From the NCBI GenBank assembly GCA_041397625.1, contig JAWKWH010000004.1, positions 310,001 through 374,000 on the forward strand: a stretch of DNA of 64,000 bases. Reading direction: 5' to 3'. The stretch is from JAWKWH01 sp041397625 (GTDB taxonomy: Bacteria > Pseudomonadota > Alphaproteobacteria > Rhizobiales > Rhizobiaceae). The notes below the pieces were generated by a model. The model had not been told where the DNA came from and searched no databases. It saw nothing but the letters and a program-made list of their open reading frames with translations. The first letter of the stretch is position 1. Every line of letters begins with the position of its first letter. Of the stretch, positions 16,507 to 24,769 are shown in pieces. Both the position numbers and the translations under genes were made by a program.

Positions 16507-17898
16507 ATGATTACCGGCAAGGATCTGATCGCGGCCGGGCACAAGCCGGGCAAGTGGTTCGCCGAGGCGCTGGACCGGGCAAATGAAGCGCTCGCTGCGG
16601 GCGAGAGCCGCGAACAGGCGCTGGCGCTTGCCGCCGGGTTCGCGCCGCCGCCGGCGATCGACCTCGATCCGGCGGGAACAAAGCCGCTGCATCTCAATAT
16701 CGAGGCCGAAACCGGGGAAGAAGACGACAACATCGCATTGGTCAGGCGGTCGATGCAGCGCCTGCTGCGCACACCGGTGGTGACGGCCGGTGCGGTGATG
16801 CCCGACGCATGCCCGGCCGGTCCCGACGGAACCATCCCGGTCGGCGGCATCGTCGCATCGACGGAAATTCATCCGGGCATGCATTCGGCCGATATCTGTT
16901 GCTCGATGGCGATCACCGGTTTCGGCAAGATCGATCCGAAGGCACTGCTCGACGCGGTGCAGCAGGTGACGCATTTCGGACCGGTCAACCGGGCACAGGA
17001 CGTGCCGCTTCCCAGGGAAATCGGTGAAGCGATCGCAGAGAATCGGTTTCTGCGCGACCAGGGCGAGATCGCCCGGCGCCATTTCGCCACCCAGGGCGAC
17101 GGCAACCATTTCGCCTATGTCGGCCAGTCAAAGTCATCCGGCGAAACCATCCTTGTGACTCATCACGGTTCGCGTGGCCTTGGTGCGCGGCTCTACAGCG
17201 CCGGCATGAAGCTCGCCGACCGCTACAGGCACGAACTGTCGCCGGAAACGCAAAAGCAGAACGCCTGGATTCCGGCCGACAGCAATGATGGGGAAGCCTA
17301 CTGGGAAGCGCTGCAGATCGTGCGAGCCTGGACCAAGGCCAACCATTTCGCCATTCACGATCTGGCGGCGGAGATGTCGAAGGTGAAGATCACCGACCGG
17401 TTCTGGAACGAGCACAATTTCGTTTTCCGGAAATCCGATGGCCTGTTCTACCATGCCAAGGGCGCCACACCGGCGTTCGATGGTTGGGCCGACGATGCGA
17501 CCGATCTGACGATCATCCCGCTCAACATGGCCGAGCCTGTGCTGATCGTGCGCGGCAAGGATGCGGGTCACGGGCTCGGATTCTCGCCCCACGGAGCCGG
17601 GCGAAACCTGTCGCGGACAGCGCACAAGCGCAAGCTTGGCGGCCGGCCGGAAGCTGACGTTTTCGCCGAGGAAACGGACATGATCGATGCGCGTTTCTTT
17701 TCCGGAGAGATCGATGTTTCCGAACTGCCGTCGGCATACAAGAACGCGGCAGCGGTGCGCGGTCAGATCGAGAAATACGATCTGGCCGAAATCGTCGACG
17801 AAGTGTTGCCGTACGGCAGCATCATGGCCGGCGAATGGGATCGGAACGCACCCTGGCGCAGGAAGCGCGAAGCAAAGCTGGCCGCCAAGACCGAATAG
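16507..17898 (+). CDS. RtcB-like RNA ligase, divergent
   Basis: A 463-residue member of the RtcB family, GTP- and Mn2+-dependent ligases that join 2',3'-cyclic phosphate and 5'-OH RNA ends. Key positions seen: Asp100 (MPDACPAG), Cys132 in SADICCSM (canonical enzymes have GCGM around this metal cysteine), GDGNHF with His201, THHGSRGLG (219-226), KGATPA, and the guanylate-accepting histidine His362 in PHGAGR. The active-site set is retained, but the Cys region and spacing differ from E. coli RtcB, so this may be a paralogue with another substrate. It has its own flanking terminators and no rtcA, rtcR or archease neighbour, so control by RtcR is not indicated. The ribosome site aaggag lies upstream of the ATG. 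Confidence 0.82.
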   Translation: MITGKDLIAAGHKPGKWFAEALDRANEALAAGESREQALALAAGFAPPPAIDLDPAGTKPLHLNIEAETGEEDDNIALVRRSMQRLLRTPVVTAGAVMPDACPAGPDGTIPVGGIVASTEIHPGMHSADICCSMAITGFGKIDPKALLDAVQQVTHFGPVNRAQDVPLPREIGEAIAENRFLRDQGEIARRHFATQGDGNHFAYVGQSKSSGETILVTHHGSRGLGARLYSAGMKLADRYRHELSPETQKQNAWIPADSNDGEAYWEALQIVRAWTKANHFAIHDLAAEMSKVKITDRFWNEHNFVFRKSDGLFYHAKGATPAFDGWADDATDLTIIPLNMAEPVLIVRGKDAGHGLGFSPHGAGRNLSRTAHKRKLGGRPEADVFAEETDMIDARFFSGEIDVSELPSAYKNAAAVRGQIEKYDLAEIVDEVLPYGSIMAGEWDRNAPWRRKREAKLAAKTE

Positions 17899-17929
17899 GT
17901 CGTCCGGTCGGCCCGACCAGGAACAATCT

Positions 17930-17956
17930 AAGGCCCGGAGCGATCCGGGCCTTTTT
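17930..17956 (+). terminator. Intrinsic terminator after the RtcB-like gene
   Basis: Perfect 10-bp stem AAGGCCCGGA / TCCGGGCCTT with a 4-nt loop (GCGA), running into five T residues (17952-17956). It isolates the RtcB-like gene from the transporter genes that follow. Confidence 0.9.
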
Positions 17957-18053
17957 GTTGTCCGCACTTGCCTGCGGCCGGCGGCAGGGCGCTGACAATC
18001 CACACCGTTTCGCGCTAGTCTCTGCCCAGACAGTCAATCCGGAGGATGTTCCA

Positions 18054-18854
18054 ATGTCGGTGACGAAACTTGTTTGTGCCCTGATCGGCGCCCTGTCCGC
18101 CATGGCGGTTCCCGCCGCCTTCGCCCAGTCGCTGCCCGACCTTGGCGGTCGCGACGTGGTGGTGGTGACCGAAAACGCCTATCCGCCGCTGCAGTTCGTC
18201 GATCCCAAGACCGGCGAGCAGATCGGCTGGGAGTACGACGCCATGAACGAGATCGCCAAGCGGCTGAACTTCAAGGTCGATTACCAGAACACCTCCTGGG
18301 ATGCGATGATCCAGGCCGTCTCCGACGGCCAGTACCATATCGGCATGACCGGGATCACCATCCGCGACGACCGCAAGGAGAAGGTGGACTTCTCCGACGC
18401 CTACATGCGTTCGGAAATGTTCATGCTGGTGCGCGGCGACGAGGAACGCTTCACCGACGCCAAGAGCTTCGCCATGTTCGAGGACGGCCTTGTCGGCGCC
18501 CAGCCCGGCACCACGCCCTTCTATGTCGCCGTCTATGAGGTGCTTGACGGCGACGAGGCCAATCCGCGCATCAAGCTGTTCGAGACCTTCGGCGCCACCG
18601 TGCAGGCGCTCAAGGCCGGCGATGTCGACCTGGTGCTGACCGACGGCACCGCCGGCAAGGGCTATGTCGACGCTTCCGACGGCGGCCTGAAGCTGATCGG
18701 CGAGGCGCTCGGCACCGAGGATTTCGGCTTCATCTTCCCCAAGGGCTCAGACCTGGTCGAGCCGATCAACGCGGCAATCGCCGCGATGAAGGCCGACGGT
18801 ACGATCGACGCGCTCAACAAGAAGTGGTTCCTGGACTACAAGCTCGGCGAGTGA
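18054..18854 (+). CDS. Amino-acid ABC transporter, periplasmic binding protein
   Basis: Solute-binding protein of family 3 (polar amino acid type), 266 residues. A Sec signal peptide ends at about Ala24 (PAAFA before QSLP). The mature protein begins the typical fold with VVVTENAYPPLQFVDPKTGE, IGWEYDAMNEIAKRL, and contains GMTGITIRDDRKEKVDFSDAY, a stretch conserved across the family, including Arg in ITIRDDR that contacts the ligand carboxylate. A strong ribosome site (GGAGG) precedes the ATG at 18054; the frame open upstream is not coding. It probably feeds the permease encoded 40 bp downstream. Ligand unknown. Confidence 0.92.
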   Translation: MSVTKLVCALIGALSAMAVPAAFAQSLPDLGGRDVVVVTENAYPPLQFVDPKTGEQIGWEYDAMNEIAKRLNFKVDYQNTSWDAMIQAVSDGQYHIGMTGITIRDDRKEKVDFSDAYMRSEMFMLVRGDEERFTDAKSFAMFEDGLVGAQPGTTPFYVAVYEVLDGDEANPRIKLFETFGATVQALKAGDVDLVLTDGTAGKGYVDASDGGLKLIGEALGTEDFGFIFPKGSDLVEPINAAIAAMKADGTIDALNKKWFLDYKLGE

Positions 18855-18894
18855 CCCCGGCGAGACCATTGTCCGCGCAACGGTCCGCCGGCCG

Positions 18895-19725
18895 ATGACC
18901 GCGCCGACCGGGACCTCGACCGACAAGGAGTTTCCCTGGTGGCTGGTCGTCGCCGTCGCGCTGGCGGCGGCGATCGCCGTCGTCATCGCCACAAACGGGC
19001 TCTACGCCCAGGTCTTCCGCATCGTCTCGCGCGGCATCGGCGTCACCGTCTTCGTCACCGTGGTCGGTTTTGCGCTGGCGTCGGCCATCGGCCTCGGTTT
19101 CGCGCTGATGGCGCTCTCCGGTTCGCGCCTGCTGCGCCAGACGGCGCGCTTCTATGTCGAGATCATCCGCGGCGTGCCGATCCTGGTGCTGCTGTTCTAC
19201 ATCGCCTTCGTCGGTGCACCCGGTTTCGTGGCGCTGTGGAACTGGCTGGCGACGCCGCTGCGCGAGGCGGGTCTCGTCGATGAATTGCTGGTGCGCGACC
19301 TTTCGCTCCTGTGGCGGGCCATCATGGCACTGACCATCGGCTATTCGGCCTTCATTTCCGAAGTGTTCCGCGCCGGCATCCAGTCGGTCGACCCCGGCCA
19401 GGTCGAGGCCGCCAAGGCGCTCGGCCTTTCGCGTTTCCAGCGCTTCCGGCTGATCGTCCTGCCGCAGGCGATCCGCACCATCCTGCCGCCGCTCGGCAAT
19501 GATTTCGTCGCCATGGTCAAGGATTCCTCGCTGGTCTCGGTGCTCGGCGTCGCCGACATCACCCAGATGGGCAAGGTCTACGCCTCCGGCTCGTTCCGCT
19601 TCTTCGAGACCTACTCCATCGTTGCCTATATCTACCTGGTCCTGACCGTCGGGCTGTCGCTGGCGCTGCGGCGGCTCGAAAAGCGCATGCGCCGCACCGG
19701 AGAAAGCCATGACCGATCCGCTTGA
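18895..19725 (+). CDS. Amino-acid ABC transporter permease (HisM/GlnP type)
   Basis: Inner-membrane permease, 276 residues. After a first transmembrane helix (about 15-35) it has the family blocks RGVPILVLLFY and the ATPase-coupling loop EAAKALGLSRFQRFRLIVLPQA (EAA motif, split here by family consensus), then DSSLVSVLGVADI. Five or so transmembrane helices are predicted. Together with the upstream binding protein it forms an importer, but the ATPase gene normally next to such pairs is missing: the next gene is a methyltransferase that overlaps this one by 17 bp. An ATPase encoded elsewhere must be used if the system works. Confidence 0.92.
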   Translation: MTAPTGTSTDKEFPWWLVVAVALAAAIAVVIATNGLYAQVFRIVSRGIGVTVFVTVVGFALASAIGLGFALMALSGSRLLRQTARFYVEIIRGVPILVLLFYIAFVGAPGFVALWNWLATPLREAGLVDELLVRDLSLLWRAIMALTIGYSAFISEVFRAGIQSVDPGQVEAAKALGLSRFQRFRLIVLPQAIRTILPPLGNDFVAMVKDSSLVSVLGVADITQMGKVYASGSFRFFETYSIVAYIYLVLTVGLSLALRRLEKRMRRTGESHDRSA

Positions 19726-20329
19726 TGCCGTCTACGCCGCCGCGAGCGACACCGAGCTTGCCGCCGCCTATGCCGACTGGGCGGCCGACTACGATCGCCA
19801 GACCACGACCATGGGCTACTGCCTGCCCTGGCTGATCGCCGCATGGGTGGCCCGCCACGTGCCGAAAGGCGACGGACCGCTGCTCGATGCCGGCTGCGGC
19901 ACCGGCCTGTCCGGCCCGGCGCTCGCCGCCCTTGGCTATGGCGATCTGGAGGGACTCGACCTGTCGGAGGAGATGCTGGCGATCGCCGGCAGCCGCAACG
20001 CCTATCGCCGGCTTGAATGCGCCACCCTCGGCAAGCCGCTGCCCTGGGCGGACGACCATTTCGCCGCCTTCTTGTCCACCGGCGTGTTCACCGAGGGCCA
20101 TGCGCCGGCCTCGTCGCTGGACGAGCTGGTGCGCATCACGCGTGCGGGCGGCCATGCCATCCTGACCGTGCGCGACACGGTGCTGGCCGAGGGCGGTTTC
20201 GACGAGAAGTTCGCCGCGCTCGAAAGCGCCGGCAAATGGGTGCCGGTCGAACAAAGCCCGCCCTTTCGCGCCTTCGCCATCGACGAGCCGGATGTGCTGG
20301 TCGGCGCCTTCGTATTCCGCATCCTGTAG
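19709..20329 (+). CDS. Class I SAM-dependent methyltransferase
   Basis: A 206-residue protein with the methyltransferase Rossmann motif I LLDAGCGTGLSGPAL, then motif II (LEGLDLSEEMLAIA) and a post-II segment LVRITRAGGHAILTVRD. It resembles the UbiE/Williams-Beuren-type small-molecule methyltransferases, with the N-terminal YADWAADYDRQT segment typical of that group. Substrate unknown. Its start lies inside the end of the permease gene (17-bp overlap), so the two are probably co-translated, which may hint at a link with the imported compound. Confidence 0.85.
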   Translation: MTDPLDAVYAAASDTELAAAYADWAADYDRQTTTMGYCLPWLIAAWVARHVPKGDGPLLDAGCGTGLSGPALAALGYGDLEGLDLSEEMLAIAGSRNAYRRLECATLGKPLPWADDHFAAFLSTGVFTEGHAPASSLDELVRITRAGGHAILTVRDTVLAEGGFDEKFAALESAGKWVPVEQSPPFRAFAIDEPDVLVGAFVFRIL

Positions 20330-20337
20330 CCGGCAGG

Positions 20338-20979
20338 CTATGCCGCCGGTGGAACGAAGCGGAAATGGCCGGTATGGCGAAAGGAAAACAATCGGTTTTC
20401 CATCCGTGTTCCGGCACCGATATTGTGGATCACCAACGGCGTTTGCCCGTCACCGGCCAACTGGTCGGCGATGATGGCGATATGCGGCAGATTGCCGGGA
20501 AGGCGCTGCGCGACGAGATCGCCCGGCTGGAAGGCGGCCGGATCGGACGACGCGCCGAGCGCTGCGCCCGCTCGGGCGAAGAACCGCTCCAGATTGGGCA
20601 CCCGGCGGTGGTCGATATTGCGGTCGGGCCGGCTCAACCCCCAGAGTTTTGGGTAGTCGGCGAAATCGCGCTTCATGTCCTCATGCACGAGGCGCTGCAG
20701 GTCGATATCGAAAGCGTCGCGATAGGCGCGGATGATCACGTCCGAGCAGACGCCGCGAGCGCGCGGCACGTCGCCGCCCGGATAGGCAAGCCCGACATAG
20801 GAGGGATCGTAGACAACCGTCGTACCGATCTGCTGTTCCGCGGCGGCGATCAGCGATTTCGCCCATTCTTCCGCCGGCAGGATCGATGCCCGGGCGGAGG
20901 GCGCGTTGCGCAACGCATTGAAGCCGAGAGCAAGACCGGTAGCGGCAAGACCGCGCAGGACGTGGCGGCGGACGGGCAT
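20338..20979 (-). CDS. DUF1287 family protein, exported
   Basis: A 213-residue protein. It opens with a basic segment and a hydrophobic stretch (MPVRRHVLRGLAATGLALGF), a signal peptide without a strict twin-arginine motif. The DUF1287 region shows VVYDPSYVGLAYPGGDVP, GVCSDVIIRAYRD with Cys78, FADYPKLWGLSRPDRNIDHRRVPN, and LPHIAIIAD with a histidine, which together look like an NlpC/P60-type Cys-His pair. Function unproven. The ATG at 20979 has a near-perfect ribosome site (AAAGGAG); an upstream in-frame ATG has none. Convergent with the methyltransferase gene, with 8 bp between stops. Confidence 0.8.
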   Translation of the reverse strand: MPVRRHVLRGLAATGLALGFNALRNAPSARASILPAEEWAKSLIAAAEQQIGTTVVYDPSYVGLAYPGGDVPRARGVCSDVIIRAYRDAFDIDLQRLVHEDMKRDFADYPKLWGLSRPDRNIDHRRVPNLERFFARAGAALGASSDPAAFQPGDLVAQRLPGNLPHIAIIADQLAGDGQTPLVIHNIGAGTRMENRLFSFRHTGHFRFVPPAA

Positions 20980-21135
20980 CGCGGCTCCTTTCGGCCTCAG
21001 GCGCTGCATCCGCCGCAATCGAGCGGGAAAATGTGGTCATAGTGCGAGGAATGTCCACCGCCGGGCCTTGATGCCCGGGATAATCGGCCCCGCACGCGGC
21101 CGCGACATCCACGGCCGTTCCTTGAATGCCCGGCC

Positions 21136-22518
21136 CTATTCGGCCGGCTGGTGTCTCGTGATGGTCGTCCTCGGAACGGAAGCCAGCATGTTCGCATTGA
21201 CAAGGCGCCGCAACGCCCATTCCAACGGTCCCTGGGCAAAAACCCGAAGGTAGATCGGCGCCGCCACGAACTGGACGAGGGTGAGAGCGATGGCGATCAG
21301 CGCGATTTCGACATGCTCAAGCGCGCCGAACAAGCCAAGGCCGAAACCGTAGAACAGGAAGCCGTAGGCCATCGTCTGCGCCACGTAGAGCGACAAGGCC
21401 ATCCGGCCGCAGGCCCTGAGCCCGTCGGTCAGCCAGCCGAAAAGCGGTGCGCGCAACGCCAGCGCGATCCAGCTGAAATGCGCAAGCGCGAAGGCGATGC
21501 GGCGCGGCTCGTACAAATAGGGCATAACCGCATCCTGAAGCGTGTCGAACCGCCCGCCTTCCTCGAAGGATATGGTGGGAAACCAGCCAAGCAGCCAACC
21601 GACGGCAAATCCGCCAAGGGCGACCGCCGCATAGCGGCGCGCGGGCCAATCGCCCGTCAAAAAGCCGGATTTCAGCAGGGCCATGCCGAACAGCAGCATC
21701 GGCACCACGTCGAGGAAATGATGCGACAGGACTTCGCTGGTCTGTTCCTCGAAGGAGGCCGAGGCAAGCGATACGACATTGTCGATATAGCCTTGCCGGC
21801 GGGCGAGGATTTCTTCCGCCATGGATCGGGCGAGTTGCTGAATCTCCGGATCGTCGACGTCGGCCTCGACATCCGCCGCGCCCGGCCCCGCTTCCGCAAC
21901 GCCGAGATCGCCGTTGAACTGCTCGACGAGCACCTCGTTCTCACGCGCCTGGGCGATCTGCTCGTCGTCGAAAGTCTGCTCGATCTGGTTGGCGGCCTTC
22001 TCGACCGGACTGACCACCTCGGCGCCGACAAGCATGGAGAAGACGACGAGGACGCCGCCTATCGCGACAAGCGTGCGTGCCGGCAGGTTGCGGAAGGGAA
22101 ACAGGAACAGCCCGAACAGGCCGTAGAGAAACAGGATATCGTAGGGCCACAGCAGCACATAGGCATGGAGGAGACCGAGACCGATCAGCAGCAGCAGCCG
22201 CCGGAAGAAGGGATCGAGCGCGGCGATGCCGCGACCGGAAGCCTCCGCGTTGCCGAGCATGATCAGCGCGCTGGCGCCGAACAGCATCGAGATCATACAG
22301 CGCATGACCCCGTCGACGAAGATGCCGATCATGCGCCAGATCTCGATGTTCATCGTGTAGCTGGCCGAAGCGTAGTTGCCCCAGATACCGGGTATGGCGA
22401 GCGCCTCGAAAGGCAGACTGGCGACAAAGATGTTGAGCCAGAGGATGCCCAGTATCGCGAAGCCGCGACCGGCATCCATCAACGCGTGGCGCGCTTGCGC
22501 CGGTGCGGGAACGATCAT
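21136..22518 (-). CDS. DUF418 family membrane protein
   Basis: A 460-residue polytopic membrane protein. It starts with the family pattern LMDAGRGFAILGILWLNIFV, has about ten hydrophobic segments, a polar acidic insertion at about 180-250 (rich in Glu, Asp and Gln), and ends with the conserved C-terminal DUF418 block around FAQGPLEWALRRLVN. Members are suggested to transport or modify envelope compounds, but no function is established. Transcribed away from leuC, sharing a 174-bp divergent region. Confidence 0.82.
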   Translation of the reverse strand: MIVPAPAQARHALMDAGRGFAILGILWLNIFVASLPFEALAIPGIWGNYASASYTMNIEIWRMIGIFVDGVMRCMISMLFGASALIMLGNAEASGRGIAALDPFFRRLLLLIGLGLLHAYVLLWPYDILFLYGLFGLFLFPFRNLPARTLVAIGGVLVVFSMLVGAEVVSPVEKAANQIEQTFDDEQIAQARENEVLVEQFNGDLGVAEAGPGAADVEADVDDPEIQQLARSMAEEILARRQGYIDNVVSLASASFEEQTSEVLSHHFLDVVPMLLFGMALLKSGFLTGDWPARRYAAVALGGFAVGWLLGWFPTISFEEGGRFDTLQDAVMPYLYEPRRIAFALAHFSWIALALRAPLFGWLTDGLRACGRMALSLYVAQTMAYGFLFYGFGLGLFGALEHVEIALIAIALTLVQFVAAPIYLRVFAQGPLEWALRRLVNANMLASVPRTTITRHQPAE

Positions 22519-22625
22519 GTCAGGAACCCCGGCGCATCGCCGATTCGATGCGGCCTGTCAGGATTCGCAATATATCCGGGCAGCGACTTTGGCAATCCGA
22601 ATATTCGGTACGCGCTCGTGGAGCC

Positions 22626-22654
22626 TTGACGCTCCCGCCGGGCGGGTGCATATC
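22626..22654 (+). promoter_or_regulatory. Candidate promoter for leuC
   Basis: TTGACG (22626-22631), a 17-bp spacer and CATATC (22649-22654), 38 bp before the leuC ATG. The spacer contains a GC-rich inverted repeat CCCGCC-G-GGCGGG. The -35 is good and the -10 weak. No leader peptide rich in leucine codons is visible, so leucine attenuation is not supported. Confidence 0.45.
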
Positions 22655-22692
22655 CGGCACAACTCCGCAAATACCTGAAAGGACGGGCTGCG

Positions 22693-24096
22693 ATGACCGC
22701 ACCGCGCACGCTGTACGACAAGATTTGGGACGACCACCTGGTCGAGACCGCCGCAGACGGCACCAGCCTGCTCTATATCGATCGCCACCTCGTCCATGAG
22801 GTCACCAGTCCGCAGGCCTTCGAGGGTCTGCGAATGGCCGGCCGCAAGGTACGCCATCCCGAGCGCACGCTGGCCGTGGTCGACCACAACGTGCCCACCA
22901 GCGACCGCAGCCATGGCATCGCCAACGAGGAAAGCCGCATCCAGGTCGAGGCGCTGGCGAAAAACGCCGCCGACTTCGGCATCGAGTATTACAACGAGCT
23001 CGATCCCCGCCAGGGCATCGTCCACATTATCGGCCCCGAACAGGGCTTCACGCTACCGGGCATGACCATCGTCTGCGGCGACAGCCATACGTCGACCCAT
23101 GGCGCCTTCGGCGCGCTCGCCCACGGCATCGGCACGTCCGAGGTCGAGCATGTACTTGCCACCCAGACCCTGATCCAGAAGAAGGCCAGGAACATGCTGG
23201 TCCGCGTCGACGGCAGGCTTCCGCAGGGCGTGACCGCCAAGGACATCATCCTGGCGATCATCGGCGAAATCGGCACCGCCGGCGGCACCGGCCATGTGAT
23301 CGAATATGCCGGCGAGGCGATCCGTTCGCTCTCCATGGAAGGCCGCATGACCATCTGCAACATGTCGATCGAGGGCGGCGCGCGCGCCGGCCTGATCGCG
23401 CCCGACGAGACGACGTTTGCCTATATCAAGGATCGGCCGCGCGCGCCCACCGGCAAGGCCTGGGACATGGCGCTCGACTACTGGAAGACGCTGAAGAGCG
23501 ACGAGGACGCGCATTACGACAAGGTCGTGGTGCTGGATGCCGCCAACCTGCCGCCGATCGTCTCCTGGGGATCGTCGCCGGAAGACGTTGTCTCGGTGAC
23601 TGGCGAAGTGCCCAATCCCGACGATATCGCAGACGAGAACAAGCGTGCGTCGAAATGGCGGGCGCTCGACTATATGGGCCTGAAGCCGGGCACGAAGATC
23701 AGCGACATCGCCATCGACCGCGTGTTCATCGGCTCATGCACCAATGGCCGCATCGAGGATCTTCGCGCCGCCGCCAAGATCGTCGAGGGCAAGCATGTCG
23801 CCGACGGCGTCGATGCGATGATCGTGCCGGGCTCGGGCCTGGTGAAAGCGCAGGCCGAGGCCGAAGGCCTCGACAGGATCTTCATCGCCGCCGGTTTCGA
23901 CTGGCGCGAGCCGGGCTGTTCCATGTGCCTTGCCATGAACGACGACCGGCTGAAGCCCGGCGAACGCTGTGCCTCGACCTCCAACCGCAATTTCGAGGGC
24001 CGCCAGGGCTTCAAGGGCCGTACCCATCTGGTGTCGCCGGCGATGGCCGCCGCGGCGGCCATCGCCGGACGCTTCGTCGACGTCCGCGAACTTTAG
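22693..24096 (+). CDS. leuC: 3-isopropylmalate dehydratase large subunit
   Basis: Large subunit of isopropylmalate isomerase (2- to 3-isopropylmalate) in leucine synthesis; 467 residues, full length. Aconitase-family motifs are present: VDHNVPTSDR, CGDSHTSTHGAFGALAHGIG, and the three [4Fe-4S] cysteines in VFIGSCTNGRIEDLRA and EPGCSMCLAMN. It pairs with LeuD, which is encoded 37 kb away on the other strand in this window. It starts MTAPRTLYDKIWDDH as relatives do. Confidence 0.97.
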   Translation: MTAPRTLYDKIWDDHLVETAADGTSLLYIDRHLVHEVTSPQAFEGLRMAGRKVRHPERTLAVVDHNVPTSDRSHGIANEESRIQVEALAKNAADFGIEYYNELDPRQGIVHIIGPEQGFTLPGMTIVCGDSHTSTHGAFGALAHGIGTSEVEHVLATQTLIQKKARNMLVRVDGRLPQGVTAKDIILAIIGEIGTAGGTGHVIEYAGEAIRSLSMEGRMTICNMSIEGGARAGLIAPDETTFAYIKDRPRAPTGKAWDMALDYWKTLKSDEDAHYDKVVVLDAANLPPIVSWGSSPEDVVSVTGEVPNPDDIADENKRASKWRALDYMGLKPGTKISDIAIDRVFIGSCTNGRIEDLRAAAKIVEGKHVADGVDAMIVPGSGLVKAQAEAEGLDRIFIAAGFDWREPGCSMCLAMNDDRLKPGERCASTSNRNFEGRQGFKGRTHLVSPAMAAAAAIAGRFVDVREL

Positions 24097-24176
24097 GCGG
24101 TATTGAGATTGTCCATGGTCCATGACCGGTCGGACGCGCTGCGCGCCTGACCGGCCAGGCCGGATGCCGGCCGGGA

Positions 24177-24560
24177 TCAGCGGCAATATTTGTTGACGTA
24201 GACCGCTTCGCCGCGGTTGACGCCATACATGAAGGCCCGGCCCTTCAACACCACCCCATAGGGGATGCAGCTTGCCGCGTCGGTGCGGTGCATGCGCGAC
24301 GTACCGCGAGCGGGGCTTCGCTCCACATAGCCGTGGTGATGGCCATGATAGATGATTTCCGGCTCGCCGATCTCCGCGCGCAGCTCGTCGGCCAGATGGC
24401 CCTTGCCGACAATGATCTGCTTGTAGCCCGACGGGCTGATGACGATCAGGTTGCCATAGGCATCGGCATAGACCCGCTGATGGGCGTCGGCCACCGACGC
24501 GGCGGCGAAAAACGCCGCAGCCGCCAGCGGCAGGGCGAGCAATCTTGAACTGAAACGCAT
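24177..24560 (-). CDS. Small exported hypothetical protein
   Basis: A 127-residue protein with a clear signal peptide (MRFSSRLLALPLAAAAFFAAASVADA, cleavage after Ala-Asp-Ala likely). The mature part has a repeated YADAYGNLIVIS pattern, a histidine cluster (IIYHGHHHGY) and two cysteines (Cys near 98 and the penultimate residue) that could form a disulphide. I do not recognise a family. It probably acts in the periplasm. The preceding gene on this strand is the metacaspase-like gene 209 bp upstream, with its own promoter region likely between. Confidence 0.65.
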   Translation of the reverse strand: MRFSSRLLALPLAAAAFFAAASVADAHQRVYADAYGNLIVISPSGYKQIIVGKGHLADELRAEIGEPEIIYHGHHHGYVERSPARGTSRMHRTDAASCIPYGVVLKGRAFMYGVNRGEAVYVNKYCR

Positions 24561-24769
24561 GGCGCGTCCTCCTTGCCGGACGTGTCTTGGACGTCCGAAA
24601 CGGGATGGTCGCAGCCTCCTCGAAGCCGAATTTAATCCTTTGTTAACGAATGTTAAGTGGGTGCGGTCGCCCGTTCACCGGATTTGGCAAACATGGTTAA
24701 CGCAACCTGCCTGTCAACGCGAAAACGGCCGCCGGAACCGGCAGCCGTCATCTTCTCTCCGACCGGATA

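Noticed and set aside
22519..22692. Leucine leader peptide before leuC
   Set aside because: No short ORF rich in leucine codons and no attenuator pair visible.
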